Positions 1 through 6,713 of a DNA stretch of 10,096 nucleotides are shown piece after piece. Within the stretch, counting starts at the first letter, position 1; each line of letters begins with the position of its first letter. Under the pieces are notes generated by a model. The model saw nothing but the letters and a program-made list of their open reading frames with translations. It ran no database searches and was not told the DNA's origin. The DNA comes from JBCCRH01 sp039208045 (GTDB lineage: Bacteria; Bacteroidota; Bacteroidia; Chitinophagales; Saprospiraceae), in assembly GCA_039208045.1 (NCBI GenBank), contig JBCCRH010000216.1, positions 1 to 10,096 on the forward strand, in the 5' to 3' direction. Both the position numbers and the translations under genes were made by a program.

Positions 1-14
1 ATTGAAAACATCAA

Positions 15-28
15 CCTACATTTGTAGG
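15..28 (+). promoter_or_regulatory. Putative -7 element inside a small palindrome, upstream of the first gene
   Basis: TACATTTG at 17-24 matches the Bacteroidota -7 consensus TAnnTTTG at every fixed position and lies 23 bp before the ATG at 48. It sits inside the inverted repeat CCTACA-TT-TGTAGG (15-28). The -33 element would fall outside the window, so only half of the promoter can be seen. The palindrome could be an operator over the promoter, or the end hairpin of an upstream gene, since an A-rich run follows it. Confidence 0.45.
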
Positions 29-47
29 CTAAAAAAATATTATCACT

Positions 48-1073
48 ATGTCAGATATTGTTCAATTTAATAATCCTGAAGCGAAGCCTAAGTCGTTTTG
101 GAAGCGCCCAGAGGGCGTAACGGGCTTGCTCTTTTTGGGCGCACTAATTGCAGGAGGGGCGTGGGTGCTAATTACCTATGGCGCTGCACTGGTGGCACTG
201 CTCCAGAATACCTTGTACTTAGCGGGGCTATTGCTGGTGCTAGGGGCAGTTATTTATATGGTGTTGGATCCCAAGATGCGTAACCTAGTGTGGTACATGT
301 ACAAGAGTACCATGCGTTGGATAACCGGCTTGTTCGTAACTATCGACCCTGTTGGAATTCTCAAAAGCTATGTAGAAGACCTTCAGGATAATCTAGTGAA
401 GATGCGCAAGCAAATCGGGGTATTGCGGGGTCAAATGCGCAAGTTGACAGGCATCATGGAGAAGAACAATCAAGAGATTGAGAAGAATATGAAGCTGGCT
501 AAAGTCGCCCGCGACAAAGGCAAAGAGCAACAACTCTTGCTCTCCACACGCAAAGCTGCCCGCCTCAAAGAGAGTAACGCAAAGTACAAAGCTCTCCACC
601 AAAAGATGGAAGTGATGTACCGCATCCTGACTAAGATGCACCAAAACTCTGAAATTCTAGTAGAAGATACCAAAGATCAAGTTAAGCTCAAAGAGCAGGA
701 ACGCAATGCCATTCGCGCTTCTCACTCCGCTATGAAGTCTGCCATGAGTGTGATGACCGGCGACCCAGATAAGCGAGCGATGTTCGATGCAGCGATGGAG
801 TCTATCACTGATGATGTGGCCAACAAAGTGGGAGAGATGGAACGCTTTATGGAGATGTCCGCCAATTTTATGGATTCCATTGATCTACAGAATGGTATAT
901 TCGAAGAAGAAGGCATGAAAATGCTAGAGCAGTGGGAAAAAGAAAGCACGATGCTGCTGATGGGCGGGAAGGAATCTACTGATACTTTGGATTTGAATAG
1001 CCGTCCTTCGGCGGAGCCGGAGAAGCGGACGAATTCGGGTTCTTCTAGTTCTTATGATAATTTGTTTGAGTAG
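48..1073 (+). CDS. Membrane-anchored coiled-coil protein of unknown function
   Basis: I do not recognise a named family. The 341-residue protein has a short polar N-terminus (1-22), two strongly hydrophobic segments (about 23-43 and 46-73) that look like a transmembrane hairpin, and a weaker hydrophobic patch near 91-99. A long charged helical stretch follows (about 105-230), rich in Lys, Glu, Gln and Met and typical of a coiled coil. A second acidic helical region spans about 240-300, and the tail is Ser/Asn-rich and probably disordered. There is no signal-peptidase site. Most of the protein probably lies in the cytoplasm, with the hairpin in the inner membrane. The layout recalls membrane-linked PspA/ESCRT-like helical proteins, but I see no family motif, so this is only a structural comparison. 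It is the only plus-strand gene in this part, and a hairpin follows it. The start is supported by a -7 box 23 bp upstream; no clear Shine-Dalgarno sequence is present. Confidence 0.85.
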   Translation: MSDIVQFNNPEAKPKSFWKRPEGVTGLLFLGALIAGGAWVLITYGAALVALLQNTLYLAGLLLVLGAVIYMVLDPKMRNLVWYMYKSTMRWITGLFVTIDPVGILKSYVEDLQDNLVKMRKQIGVLRGQMRKLTGIMEKNNQEIEKNMKLAKVARDKGKEQQLLLSTRKAARLKESNAKYKALHQKMEVMYRILTKMHQNSEILVEDTKDQVKLKEQERNAIRASHSAMKSAMSVMTGDPDKRAMFDAAMESITDDVANKVGEMERFMEMSANFMDSIDLQNGIFEEEGMKMLEQWEKESTMLLMGGKESTDTLDLNSRPSAEPEKRTNSGSSSSYDNLFE

Positions 1074-1092
1074 CTTGTTAGGCTGTACGCTT

Positions 1093-1124
1093 ATGGGGCA
1101 AACGCATCAAATGTCTTTGCCCAT
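1093..1124 (+). terminator. Hairpin after the first gene, possible terminator
   Basis: ATGGGGCAAA (1093-1102) pairs with TTTGCCCAT (1116-1124) with one bulged G. Inside, GCAT (1104-1107) pairs with ATGT (1111-1114) around a CAA loop, so nearly the whole 32 bases fold. It starts 20 bp after the stop at 1073. The sequence after it is T-rich but has no clean T run, so termination is likely rather than certain. Confidence 0.45.
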
Positions 1125-1142
1125 ATCATTTGGATTTTGTGG

Positions 1143-1244
1143 CTAGAAACGGCCGAACTCCTCCGTCAAACAGTGCCTTTTCGTGCCACCGCCACCTAAT
1201 TCAGCGTGCTCTATAATAGTTCTATTTGTAAGCGAACATTGCCA
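1143..1244 (-). other. Short open stretch without a start, behind the DUF433 gene (possible gene remnant)
   Basis: The minus strand reads open for 33 codons between a TAA (1245-1247) and a TAG (1143-1145). It contains NRTIIEHAELGGGG followed by TKRHCLTEEFGRF. There is no ATG, GTG or TTG start, so it is not an intact gene. It lies exactly where the toxin partner of a DUF433 protein is usually encoded. The NRTIIEH stretch faintly resembles the ends of PIN-like DUF5615 proteins, but this is too short to be decisive. It may equally be chance. Confidence 0.15.
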
Positions 1245-1254
1245 TTATTTGATT

Positions 1255-1494
1255 TTATTTATTTCTTATGGGAGTGTACAAAAGCCCATCTTTCATGCAG
1301 TCATAAGTGAAAGCAAAGACTGCTTTGATAGAGTCTTCTGTAAGCCTAGGATAATTTTCCAAAAGCTCTTTTTCCGTCCAGCCGGTAGCCAAGCGTTCTA
1401 GGATAAATTCTACAGCAAGTATTGTCCCTTTAATGGTGGGTTTTCCAAGTAAGATCGCTTGATCAGAAACAATGTGATCTTTCCAATTAATCAT
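1255..1494 (-). CDS. DUF433 family protein (antitoxin-like)
   Basis: The 79-residue protein has the usual size and order of conserved blocks of DUF433: GKPTIKGT (residues 18-25), VEFILERLATGW (28-39), and an ENYPRLTEDSIKAVFAF block (45-61). The family has a helix-turn-helix-like fold and is often the upstream, antitoxin-like half of a pair with a PIN-like DUF5615 protein. Function is inferred from the family, not proven. The usual GTR of the conserved loop is GTI here, so the common Arg is missing. No intact partner follows: the gene after it on this strand is missing, and only a 33-codon open stretch remains. The ATG at 1494 gives the expected N-terminus of the family. A possible promoter lies directly upstream, and a strong hairpin isolates it from the S8 peptidase gene. 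Confidence 0.8.
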   Translation of the reverse strand: MINWKDHIVSDQAILLGKPTIKGTILAVEFILERLATGWTEKELLENYPRLTEDSIKAVFAFTYDCMKDGLLYTPIRNK

Positions 1495-1502
1495 TTTTTA
1501 TT

Positions 1503-1533
1503 TAAAGGTACTTTATTTTCTAAAAGATTTCAA
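1503..1533 (-). promoter_or_regulatory. Possible promoter of the DUF433 gene
   Basis: On the minus strand TTG (1531-1533) is followed after 20 bp by TACCTTTA (1503-1510). This fits the Bacteroidota pattern TTG-N17-23-TAnnTTTG with one mismatch in the -7 box. The leader would be only a few bases long, so initiation would be nearly leaderless; this lowers confidence. Confidence 0.3.
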
Positions 1534-1558
1534 TGCATGATGAACTGCATGAGCACAA

Positions 1559-1588
1559 CAGCCTGCCGGAAACGTTCCCAGCAGGCTG
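1559..1588. terminator. Strong hairpin between the S8 peptidase and DUF433 genes
   Basis: CAGCCTGC (1559-1566) and GCAGGCTG (1581-1588) form a perfect 8-bp GC-rich stem, and GGAA/TTCC (1568-1571, 1575-1578) can pair inside it. It begins 25 bp beyond the S8 peptidase stop, so a role in ending that minus-strand transcript fits the layout. The better T run (CTTTGCTTTT) is on the plus-strand side, so it may also stop transcription coming from the left. Confidence 0.6.
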
Positions 1589-1613
1589 CTTTGCTTTTAA
1601 CAAGAACTATACG

Positions 1614-3131
1614 CTATCGCACGGCTTTTTGCGCATCAATAATACCCCAGCCGAACTGGCTATTTCGACTAGGATAAATACTGGCTGCACTTTTCATTTT
1701 GTTCAAAACAGTAGCTCTGCTCATACTAGGATTGGTAGCCCAAATGAGTGCTGCTACCCCTGCCGTAGTAGCTGTAGCTGCGGAAGAACCACTAATATTA
1801 GATGGGGAGTTACCGCTCATCGCTAGCGTTAGGGAGGTCCTGGAATTGTCGTTGCGGCGCTGCATGGGCGCTACAAAGTCTACGGCACTACCAGAGTGGC
1901 AAATGTTACATCTAGTTAGTGGCGTACCTTCTTTTATTCCAGTAACGGCTACTGTTTTACTCAGCCAAGCTGGGAAAATAACACCATACCAGTTGGTAAA
2001 AGAAGTAGAGGTGCCTGCGGCAGCAATGATCATTTTCCCTCTGCCATAGGTGTAGTTGATCGCATCTGTAATTTGACCAGAAGAGAAGATAGAACCGATT
2101 GACATGCTGAGGATTTTTACATCGCTTGTATTACCAGCCATCACGATAGCGTCGGAAACGCCATTGGTTTCATTAGAGCCAGAAATAATGACATCATTAG
2201 TCGCGCGGATAGTGAGTAAGTCTGCATTGTAGGCTACTCCGGTAGTGGAGCCCGTTGTACCCCTCGGGCCACCCACCAAGCCTGCCATGGCCGTTCCATG
2301 TCCGCATTGATCGTTGGGGCCTTCGTTAGATGCCCACCACCACCAACCAGTGATTAGGGTACTAGCTTTACTGAGTGATCTACCTTGGGATAAACCATTA
2401 TTGAATTGGCTATTAAGCTTCGCTTGACTCGAAGAAACACCCGAATCAATTACTGCTACGCGCACGCCATCGCCTGTAGAGGTGCTCCAAGCACTAGGAA
2501 TATTCATATTGTAAAAATTCCAGGGCACCTTTGCGTTAGGAGAAACGGTAGTGAAATCAGCTGGGTTGATGGAACTAGCAGGGCTGTTATCACAACCAGC
2601 ATCTCGTGCTCGGATTTCTTCGGGATCATAGCCAATGGGTTCTACATAACGAATTTCTGGGGAGTTGCGTAGGGCAGTGATCAAATTCTCATCCCAGATT
2701 CTGATATTAATCACCGGTAAGAACTCATTTTCGCCGAAAGGCATCAAATCAGCCGCACTGTAATTTTGCCCTGGGTAGTTCTGGTTGGTATAGTCTACTA
2801 CTTGCTTAATCAACCTGGTTTTGACTTGCGTCCATTGTTCATCTTTGAGATTAATCTTATGCATGCTGTCGCTAATGTCGCCTACCTGCGCAGGTTGGTA
2901 GCCCAAAGAAATAATCGAATCGCTCAGTACGGCAGCACTCCAAATCATCTGATCATTAGCCATCGACCACAAGAAGCGATCTTCGCGTTCCAATTGTTGA
3001 CGGACAAAGTCATTGATTTCTTTTTTGCTTAAGACCTCTTTGGGAGTGGAGTTGTTAGGTGCGATGTTTTCTTTTGCACATCCCCAAAGCAGTAGCCCTA
3101 GCATCAGGGCCAGAAATGGTTTTAATTTCAT
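1614..3131 (-). CDS. Subtilisin-like S8 family serine peptidase, lipoprotein
   Basis: The 505-residue protein begins with a lipoprotein signal peptide ending LLLWGC, with the lipidated Cys at 18. It is therefore exported and membrane-anchored. Residues about 20-165 form a propeptide-like region whose end (about 140-166, PVINIRIWDENLI to RYVEPIGY) resembles an I9 inhibitor domain. The S8 domain spans about 205-505 with the triad Asp229 (VAVIDSGVS), His278 (CGHGTAMAG) and Ser450 (ISGSSAATATTAGVAAL). The usual oxyanion-hole Asn of AAGN is Thr374 (AAAGTST), which could lower activity or mark a subfamily. Four cysteines (180, 276, 408, 411) may form disulfides; 408-412 read CNICH, formally a CXXCH motif. 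A run of four Trp lies at 263-266. It probably degrades or processes proteins outside the inner membrane; its substrate is unknown. It is transcribed alone and bounded by a hairpin. The start at 3131 gives the complete signal peptide. Confidence 0.92.
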   Translation of the reverse strand: MKLKPFLALMLGLLLWGCAKENIAPNNSTPKEVLSKKEINDFVRQQLEREDRFLWSMANDQMIWSAAVLSDSIISLGYQPAQVGDISDSMHKINLKDEQWTQVKTRLIKQVVDYTNQNYPGQNYSAADLMPFGENEFLPVINIRIWDENLITALRNSPEIRYVEPIGYDPEEIRARDAGCDNSPASSINPADFTTVSPNAKVPWNFYNMNIPSAWSTSTGDGVRVAVIDSGVSSSQAKLNSQFNNGLSQGRSLSKASTLITGWWWWASNEGPNDQCGHGTAMAGLVGGPRGTTGSTTGVAYNADLLTIRATNDVIISGSNETNGVSDAIVMAGNTSDVKILSMSIGSIFSSGQITDAINYTYGRGKMIIAAAGTSTSFTNWYGVIFPAWLSKTVAVTGIKEGTPLTRCNICHSGSAVDFVAPMQRRNDNSRTSLTLAMSGNSPSNISGSSAATATTAGVAALIWATNPSMSRATVLNKMKSAASIYPSRNSQFGWGIIDAQKAVR

Positions 3132-3334
3132 GGTCAGTAAAATTTATAAGTAAATAGTTAATAAGCTATCGTGTAGGTCTAAGTAAAAACCAGGTAGGAA
3201 CATCTTTAGTAGAACTTCAGTAAAATATAAAATTATTACCAAATTTTCAGTATTGAAAAAAATGTATCTTCGCCAATAGAGAGAGTTAGTGACTACCTAC
3301 CAAGCATACCGTCAACATACAAAACCCGTTAACT
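3132..3334. other. Divergent AT-rich spacer between S8 peptidase and OmpA genes
   Basis: Both flanking genes point outwards, so this 203-bp spacer must hold both promoters. I see a good -7 box for the OmpA side (3265-3272). For the peptidase side the best I find is a weak TAATTTTA on the minus strand (3228-3235). No RNA gene or ORF of note is present. Confidence 0.5.
3265..3272 (+). promoter_or_regulatory. Putative -7 element of the OmpA-family gene
   Basis: TATCTTCG matches the Bacteroidota -7 consensus TAnnTTTG except for one C, and lies 62 bp before the ATG. No clear TTTG is visible about 19 bp upstream, where TTTTC stands instead. The position would give a leader of roughly 55 bases. Confidence 0.45.
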
Positions 3335-4870
3335 ATGAAAAAACAACTTCAACTTGTTTTACTTCTATTTATTCTATTCACTACCATCCAGTTACAAGCC
3401 CAGCAAGCTTACCAGTACAATGCTTTCGGTGCAAAGCTACTCTTTGTAGACTTTGGAGTCGCCAATGGTATAGAGGATCTGGATATTACAAATGGTCTAG
3501 AAATCCAGTATCAGCGAGGCTTAGCTAAGTACTTGTCTTTTGCCATACCGCTTAAAGTTGGGGTAGCAAATGTCTCCGGCGAGCGCGATAATGTCACTTT
3601 TTTTGGAGCTGACGCCTTGTTACACTTGCGGTTGGCCAGAGATTCATCCTGGTTTCATCCTTACCTATTGGCGGGCGGTGGTATTTTGGCCAGTAATAAT
3701 GATGAGTCAAATGTAAATGTGCCTTTAGGCATAGGTGCGGACATTCGAGTAGGTAAAAATGCCTTTATCAACTTACAGGGAGAGTACCGCGTAGCTTTCG
3801 AGGACGAGAGAAGCAACATCCAAGTGGGGATAGGCCTTATGTATCACTTTGGCAAACAAGATAGAGATGGTGATGGTATTGCTGATGCAAAAGACAAATG
3901 CCCCGATGTGCCTGGTACTGCTAGCACCTCGGGTTGTCCCGATACTGATGGCGATGGCATCTCGGATGCTAGGGATAAATGCCCCACAACTCCTGGTAGC
4001 GCCCGTACTAAAGGCTGTCCTGATAGCGATGGCGATGGCATAACCGATGATCAAGATGCTTGCCCAACAGTGGCAGGTAAATTAAATGGCTGCCCTGACG
4101 AAGATAATGACGGCGTCGCCGACAAAGATGATAAATGCCCTAGTGATGCAGGACTAGCAGAGTTAGAAGGCTGCCCTGACACGGATGGCGATGGGGTGGC
4201 TGATCCACTTGATAAATGTATCAATGAGGCAGGCCCCAGCTCCAATGGAGGTTGCCCCGTAACAGATCGAGATGAGGACGGCGTCCGCGATGAAGCCGAT
4301 AAATGCCCTGACACTCCGGGTACTGCTGCCACACTGGGCTGCCCCGATAGCGATGGCGATGGCGTAGCTGACGCAGATGATCGTTGCCCCGAAAAAGCAG
4401 GCCCTTTTGCTGGTTGCCCGGATACGGATGGCGATGGCGTAATCGATGCTGATGATGCCTGTGTGGATCAACCTGGCCCAACTACTAACAAGGGGTGTCC
4501 AGAGATTAAAGAGGAGGAACAAGAAGTATTAGACTTGGCGATGAGTGCCGTACAATTCGAAACTGGTAGCGCTACGTTAAAGAGCGATTCCTATACTATC
4601 TTAGATCAGATTGTTGAAATTGCCAATCGTTATGCTGGCTACAGCCTAAGCATTGAAGGTCATACTGATAATGTAGGGGACGCCGAGAACAACCAAGTCC
4701 TCTCCGAGGATCGTGCAAGAGCTTGCTATCAGTACCTACTCTCAAAAGGTATACAAGCCTCGCGCCTCTCCTTCCAAGGCTTCGGCGAATCGCAACCTAT
4801 TGCAAATAACAACACGCGAACGGGCCGCCGCCGGAACCGTAGAGTGGAGTTTAATTTGTTTGTAAAATAG
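3335..4870 (+). CDS. OmpA-family outer-membrane protein with eight thrombospondin type 3 repeats
   Basis: The 511-residue protein starts with a signal peptide ending near QLQAQ (residues 19-23). Residues about 25-172 alternate polar and hydrophobic residues as in an outer-membrane beta-barrel, ending YHFGK. Residues 176-390 hold eight TSP3 repeats of the DxDGDGxxDxxDxCP type, each with two Cys and a cluster of Asp that in this family bind calcium. Residues about 400-511 are an OmpA C-terminal domain: EGHTDNVG (441-448), then LSEDRARA and the closing GRRRNRRVEF. Asp445 and Arg460 occupy the positions that bind diaminopimelate in this family. The likely job is to tie the outer membrane to peptidoglycan, with the repeats as a calcium-stiffened linker. 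Related proteins are abundant in Bacteroidota envelopes. The gene stands alone and converges on purE. I chose the ATG at 3335 because it gives an intact signal peptide. Confidence 0.93.
   Translation: MKKQLQLVLLLFILFTTIQLQAQQAYQYNAFGAKLLFVDFGVANGIEDLDITNGLEIQYQRGLAKYLSFAIPLKVGVANVSGERDNVTFFGADALLHLRLARDSSWFHPYLLAGGGILASNNDESNVNVPLGIGADIRVGKNAFINLQGEYRVAFEDERSNIQVGIGLMYHFGKQDRDGDGIADAKDKCPDVPGTASTSGCPDTDGDGISDARDKCPTTPGSARTKGCPDSDGDGITDDQDACPTVAGKLNGCPDEDNDGVADKDDKCPSDAGLAELEGCPDTDGDGVADPLDKCINEAGPSSNGGCPVTDRDEDGVRDEADKCPDTPGTAATLGCPDSDGDGVADADDRCPEKAGPFAGCPDTDGDGVIDADDACVDQPGPTTNKGCPEIKEEEQEVLDLAMSAVQFETGSATLKSDSYTILDQIVEIANRYAGYSLSIEGHTDNVGDAENNQVLSEDRARACYQYLLSKGIQASRLSFQGFGESQPIANNNTRTGRRRNRRVEFNLFVK
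3860..4504 (+). repeat. Region encoding eight TSP3 repeats
   Basis: The DNA codes for eight consecutive units of about 25-29 residues, all ending in GCP. Units 1-3 and 7-8 share GATGGCGATGG-like stretches, but the others differ in codons (for example GACGAAGATAATGACGGC in unit 4). The repeat is therefore old at DNA level and kept by protein selection. Unit 6 is two residues longer at its start (VTDRDEDGVRDEADKC), and unit 4 has Asn in the DEDNDG loop. Confidence 0.85.
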
Positions 4871-4886
4871 AGGGAGGGGGAAGGAT

Positions 4887-4934
4887 GTTGAGGGGTTTAA
4901 GGGTTGAGGAGTTTAAGGGTCAAGGAGTTATTAT
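4887..4934 (+). repeat. Three G-rich 16-bp tandem units after the OmpA gene
   Basis: Unit 1 is GTTGAGGGGTTTAAGG (4887-4902). Unit 2 is GTTGAGGAGTTTAAGG (4903-4918), one base different. Unit 3 (4919-4934) starts GTCAAGGAGTT and then drifts. The first 13 bases of unit 1 recur exactly at 9677-9689, which suggests a dispersed intergenic repeat class. Confidence 0.65.
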
Positions 4935-4978
4935 GTGCATATATACCCCTAAACCTTCAAACTCCTCAACTCTTAAAC
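4895..4978. terminator. Long inverted repeat between convergent OmpA and purE genes
   Basis: The 20 bases at 4895-4914 are the reverse complement of 4959-4978 with one mismatch, which is a G-U pair in the plus-strand RNA. The loop is 44 bases. The right arm covers the purE stop codon (4973-4975). Its place between convergent genes suggests shared transcript-end protection or termination. There is no adjacent T run, so this is not a textbook intrinsic terminator. Confidence 0.4.
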
Positions 4979-5482
4979 GTCCTTTCGATACTCCTCATAG
5001 CCCACCCTCTCCAGCTGCTCATATTTTTTTGCTACGCTTTGCGCTAATTCAGTTTTGTATGTAAGCATGCGTGCGAGTAGGGCTTTGTCGTGACTACCCA
5101 GTATGGACGCAGCTAGAATACCCGCATTTTTAGCAGCATTCAGCGCCACTGTGGCTACAGGCACGCCGTTGGGCATTTGGAGGATGGAGAGGATAGAATC
5201 CCAGCCGTCGATAGAGTTGGACGATTTGATGGGGACGCCGATGACGGGGAGGGGCGTGAGCGAAGCGACCATGCCCGGCAGGTGCGCTGCACCGCCTGCT
5301 CCTGCAATGATGACTTTGATGCCACGTTGGTGTGCCTGTTTAGCGAAATTGAACATGCGGTCGGGAGTGCGGTGGGCGGAGACGATTGTTAGTTCGAAGG
5401 GTACATCGAGCTCTTTTAGAATATCTGCGGCGGCTCTCATAACGGGTAAGTCAGAATCGGAGCCCATAATTATACTAACCAT
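4973..5482 (-). CDS. purE: N5-carboxyaminoimidazole ribonucleotide mutase (class I PurE)
   Basis: PurE converts N5-CAIR to CAIR in the cytoplasm, a middle step of purine biosynthesis, using the product of PurK. The 169-residue length is normal for bacterial class I PurE. Conserved blocks are all visible: [10 protein letters not shown] (6-15), SAHRTPDRM (35-43, His37 in the active site), [11 protein letters not shown] (61-71, His67) and IGVP (81-84). It is the last gene of a four-gene minus-strand set, 19 bp after the WG-repeat gene. No purK, the usual neighbour, is in the window. Regulation with the upstream NAD salvage genes is therefore likely but inferred. The ATG at 5482 puts MVSIIMGS at the N-terminus as expected. 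No Shine-Dalgarno sequence is seen. Confidence 0.96.
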   Translation of the reverse strand: MVSIIMGSDSDLPVMRAAADILKELDVPFELTIVSAHRTPDRMFNFAKQAHQRGIKVIIAGAGGAAHLPGMVASLTPLPVIGVPIKSSNSIDGWDSILSILQMPNGVPVATVALNAAKNAGILAASILGSHDKALLARMLTYKTELAQSVAKKYEQLERVGYEEYRKDV

Positions 5483-5501
5483 GTGGTATGTGTTTTTTTA
5501 G

Positions 5502-6701
5502 TTATCGAAAGACTTGCACGCGGGCATAGCCATTTTTAAAATCGCGAACATCCATAAATTTGGGGGGAATTACAATTTTTCCTTTATGATTTACAAAAGC
5601 GAGGCCACCGTATACGGCAGCGCGGGCCAGGCCCTCCTGAAAGCTCCAAGCCAAGCCAAATTCAGGGCGTGTTACAAGGTTTCCATCTTTATCAATTAAG
5701 CCCCAAAAGTCGCCCAATTGGTAAGAAGCTATACCTTCCGCGAAGCCATACAATTGGTCAAATTGAGGCTCTATGATAAGCTTACCCGTAGCATCTATAC
5801 TACCGTATTTTCCGTTTTGGGCAAAGACCCACCGCTCTTCCTGCCCATAGAATAGGTACTCATAGGAAGGTAAAATGACCCATGCACCTGTAGTGTCGAT
5901 CAAGCCATAGCCATCTGCCGTTTTAGCCACCGCTAAATGCGTATTGAAATCTTCGGCTGCCTCAAATTGGGTGCGGATAACCCAGCGGTTGAGGGTGTCC
6001 AAGTAGCCATAGTTTCCGGTTTGTTTCACCCGTATTCGGTTGTTGTGGGGAAAGCTTATTTTCTCATAGCGTGCTGGAATAACCCAGTTGCCAGCCGAAT
6101 CGATCAGGCCATACTGTCCAGTGAATTGTGCTTTCGCAAAACGCCCTTCAAAATCGGATGCTGCCTCGAACTGCGCAGGAATAATGGTGGTACCTGAAGC
6201 ATCAATAAAGCCTATCTTTTCCCCTTGCCGAAAACGAGCCCTGCCATTTTTCATATCCCACAAATAGTCAAAGGTATCGGGGACAATTAGCTGGCCCGCA
6301 CGATTGATAAGGCCCATTTTTTGCTCATAGGTTAGTACTCGTGCAAATCCTTCGGAAAATGGCCAAGCTCCTTTATAAGTCGGCGGTACCTGGTATTGCC
6401 CACTAGGCGCAAGATAACCCCAGCGCCCCCCTTGCCTAACCGCCGCCAAGCCATCTGTAAAATCGCGGAGCTCATCAAATTTTCCTGGAATAACAAGCTG
6501 TCCATCTTTATCAATAAAACCCCATTTGTAGGCAGCCGCTTCAAAATCACTTTCTGGTGGTGGTAGCGCATCTGTCGCACCAGCATCAGAAGAACGCTCT
6601 TGTGGATCATTTTGGCAGGCGGTAAGATAAAGGCAGCTAAGGCAGCCCAGCAGGAAGATGGTAGTTCGTAAGTTATTGGTTTGGGGGTAATAAAATGACA
6701 T
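5502..6701 (-). CDS. WG-repeat lipoprotein
   Basis: The 399-residue protein has a hydrophobic signal ending LYLTAC, with the lipidated Cys at 29, followed by a Pro/Ser/Asp-rich linker (30-57). From about residue 59 to the end it consists of ten WG-type repeats of about 34 residues. Their cores read KWGFID, RWGYLA, KMGLIN, KIGFID, QYGLID, NYGYLD, GYGLID, KYGSID, FWGLID and a degenerate GLAFVN. Each is usually followed by an (I/V)IPxxF/Y strand and a DFxxGxA segment. WG repeats form beta-rich arrays; the role is generally unknown, and ligand or protein binding is the usual guess. It should sit on the membrane facing the periplasm or the surface. It lies 12 bp after the Nudix gene and 19 bp before purE, an unusual envelope protein in a metabolic operon. 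No enzyme motif is present. Confidence 0.9.
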   Translation of the reverse strand: MSFYYPQTNNLRTTIFLLGCLSCLYLTACQNDPQERSSDAGATDALPPPESDFEAAAYKWGFIDKDGQLVIPGKFDELRDFTDGLAAVRQGGRWGYLAPSGQYQVPPTYKGAWPFSEGFARVLTYEQKMGLINRAGQLIVPDTFDYLWDMKNGRARFRQGEKIGFIDASGTTIIPAQFEAASDFEGRFAKAQFTGQYGLIDSAGNWVIPARYEKISFPHNNRIRVKQTGNYGYLDTLNRWVIRTQFEAAEDFNTHLAVAKTADGYGLIDTTGAWVILPSYEYLFYGQEERWVFAQNGKYGSIDATGKLIIEPQFDQLYGFAEGIASYQLGDFWGLIDKDGNLVTRPEFGLAWSFQEGLARAAVYGGLAFVNHKGKIVIPPKFMDVRDFKNGYARVQVFR

Positions 6702-6713
6702 ATATGGAAGAAC

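Noticed and set aside
1183..1401. Plus-strand open frame of 72 codons
   Set aside because: It runs mostly antisense to the DUF433 gene and has no family-like features.
1699..2049. Plus-strand open frame of 116 codons
   Set aside because: It is antisense to the S8 peptidase domain; the Ala/Val-rich text comes from the opposite strand.
4163..4522. Minus-strand open frames opposite the TSP3 repeats (several, up to 119 codons)
   Set aside because: They are products of the periodic GAT/GGC codons of the TSP3 repeats and show only low-complexity Ile/Ala or Ser/Pro text.
5103..5501. Plus-strand open frame of 132 codons
   Set aside because: It lies entirely antisense to purE, whose conserved blocks are unmistakable.
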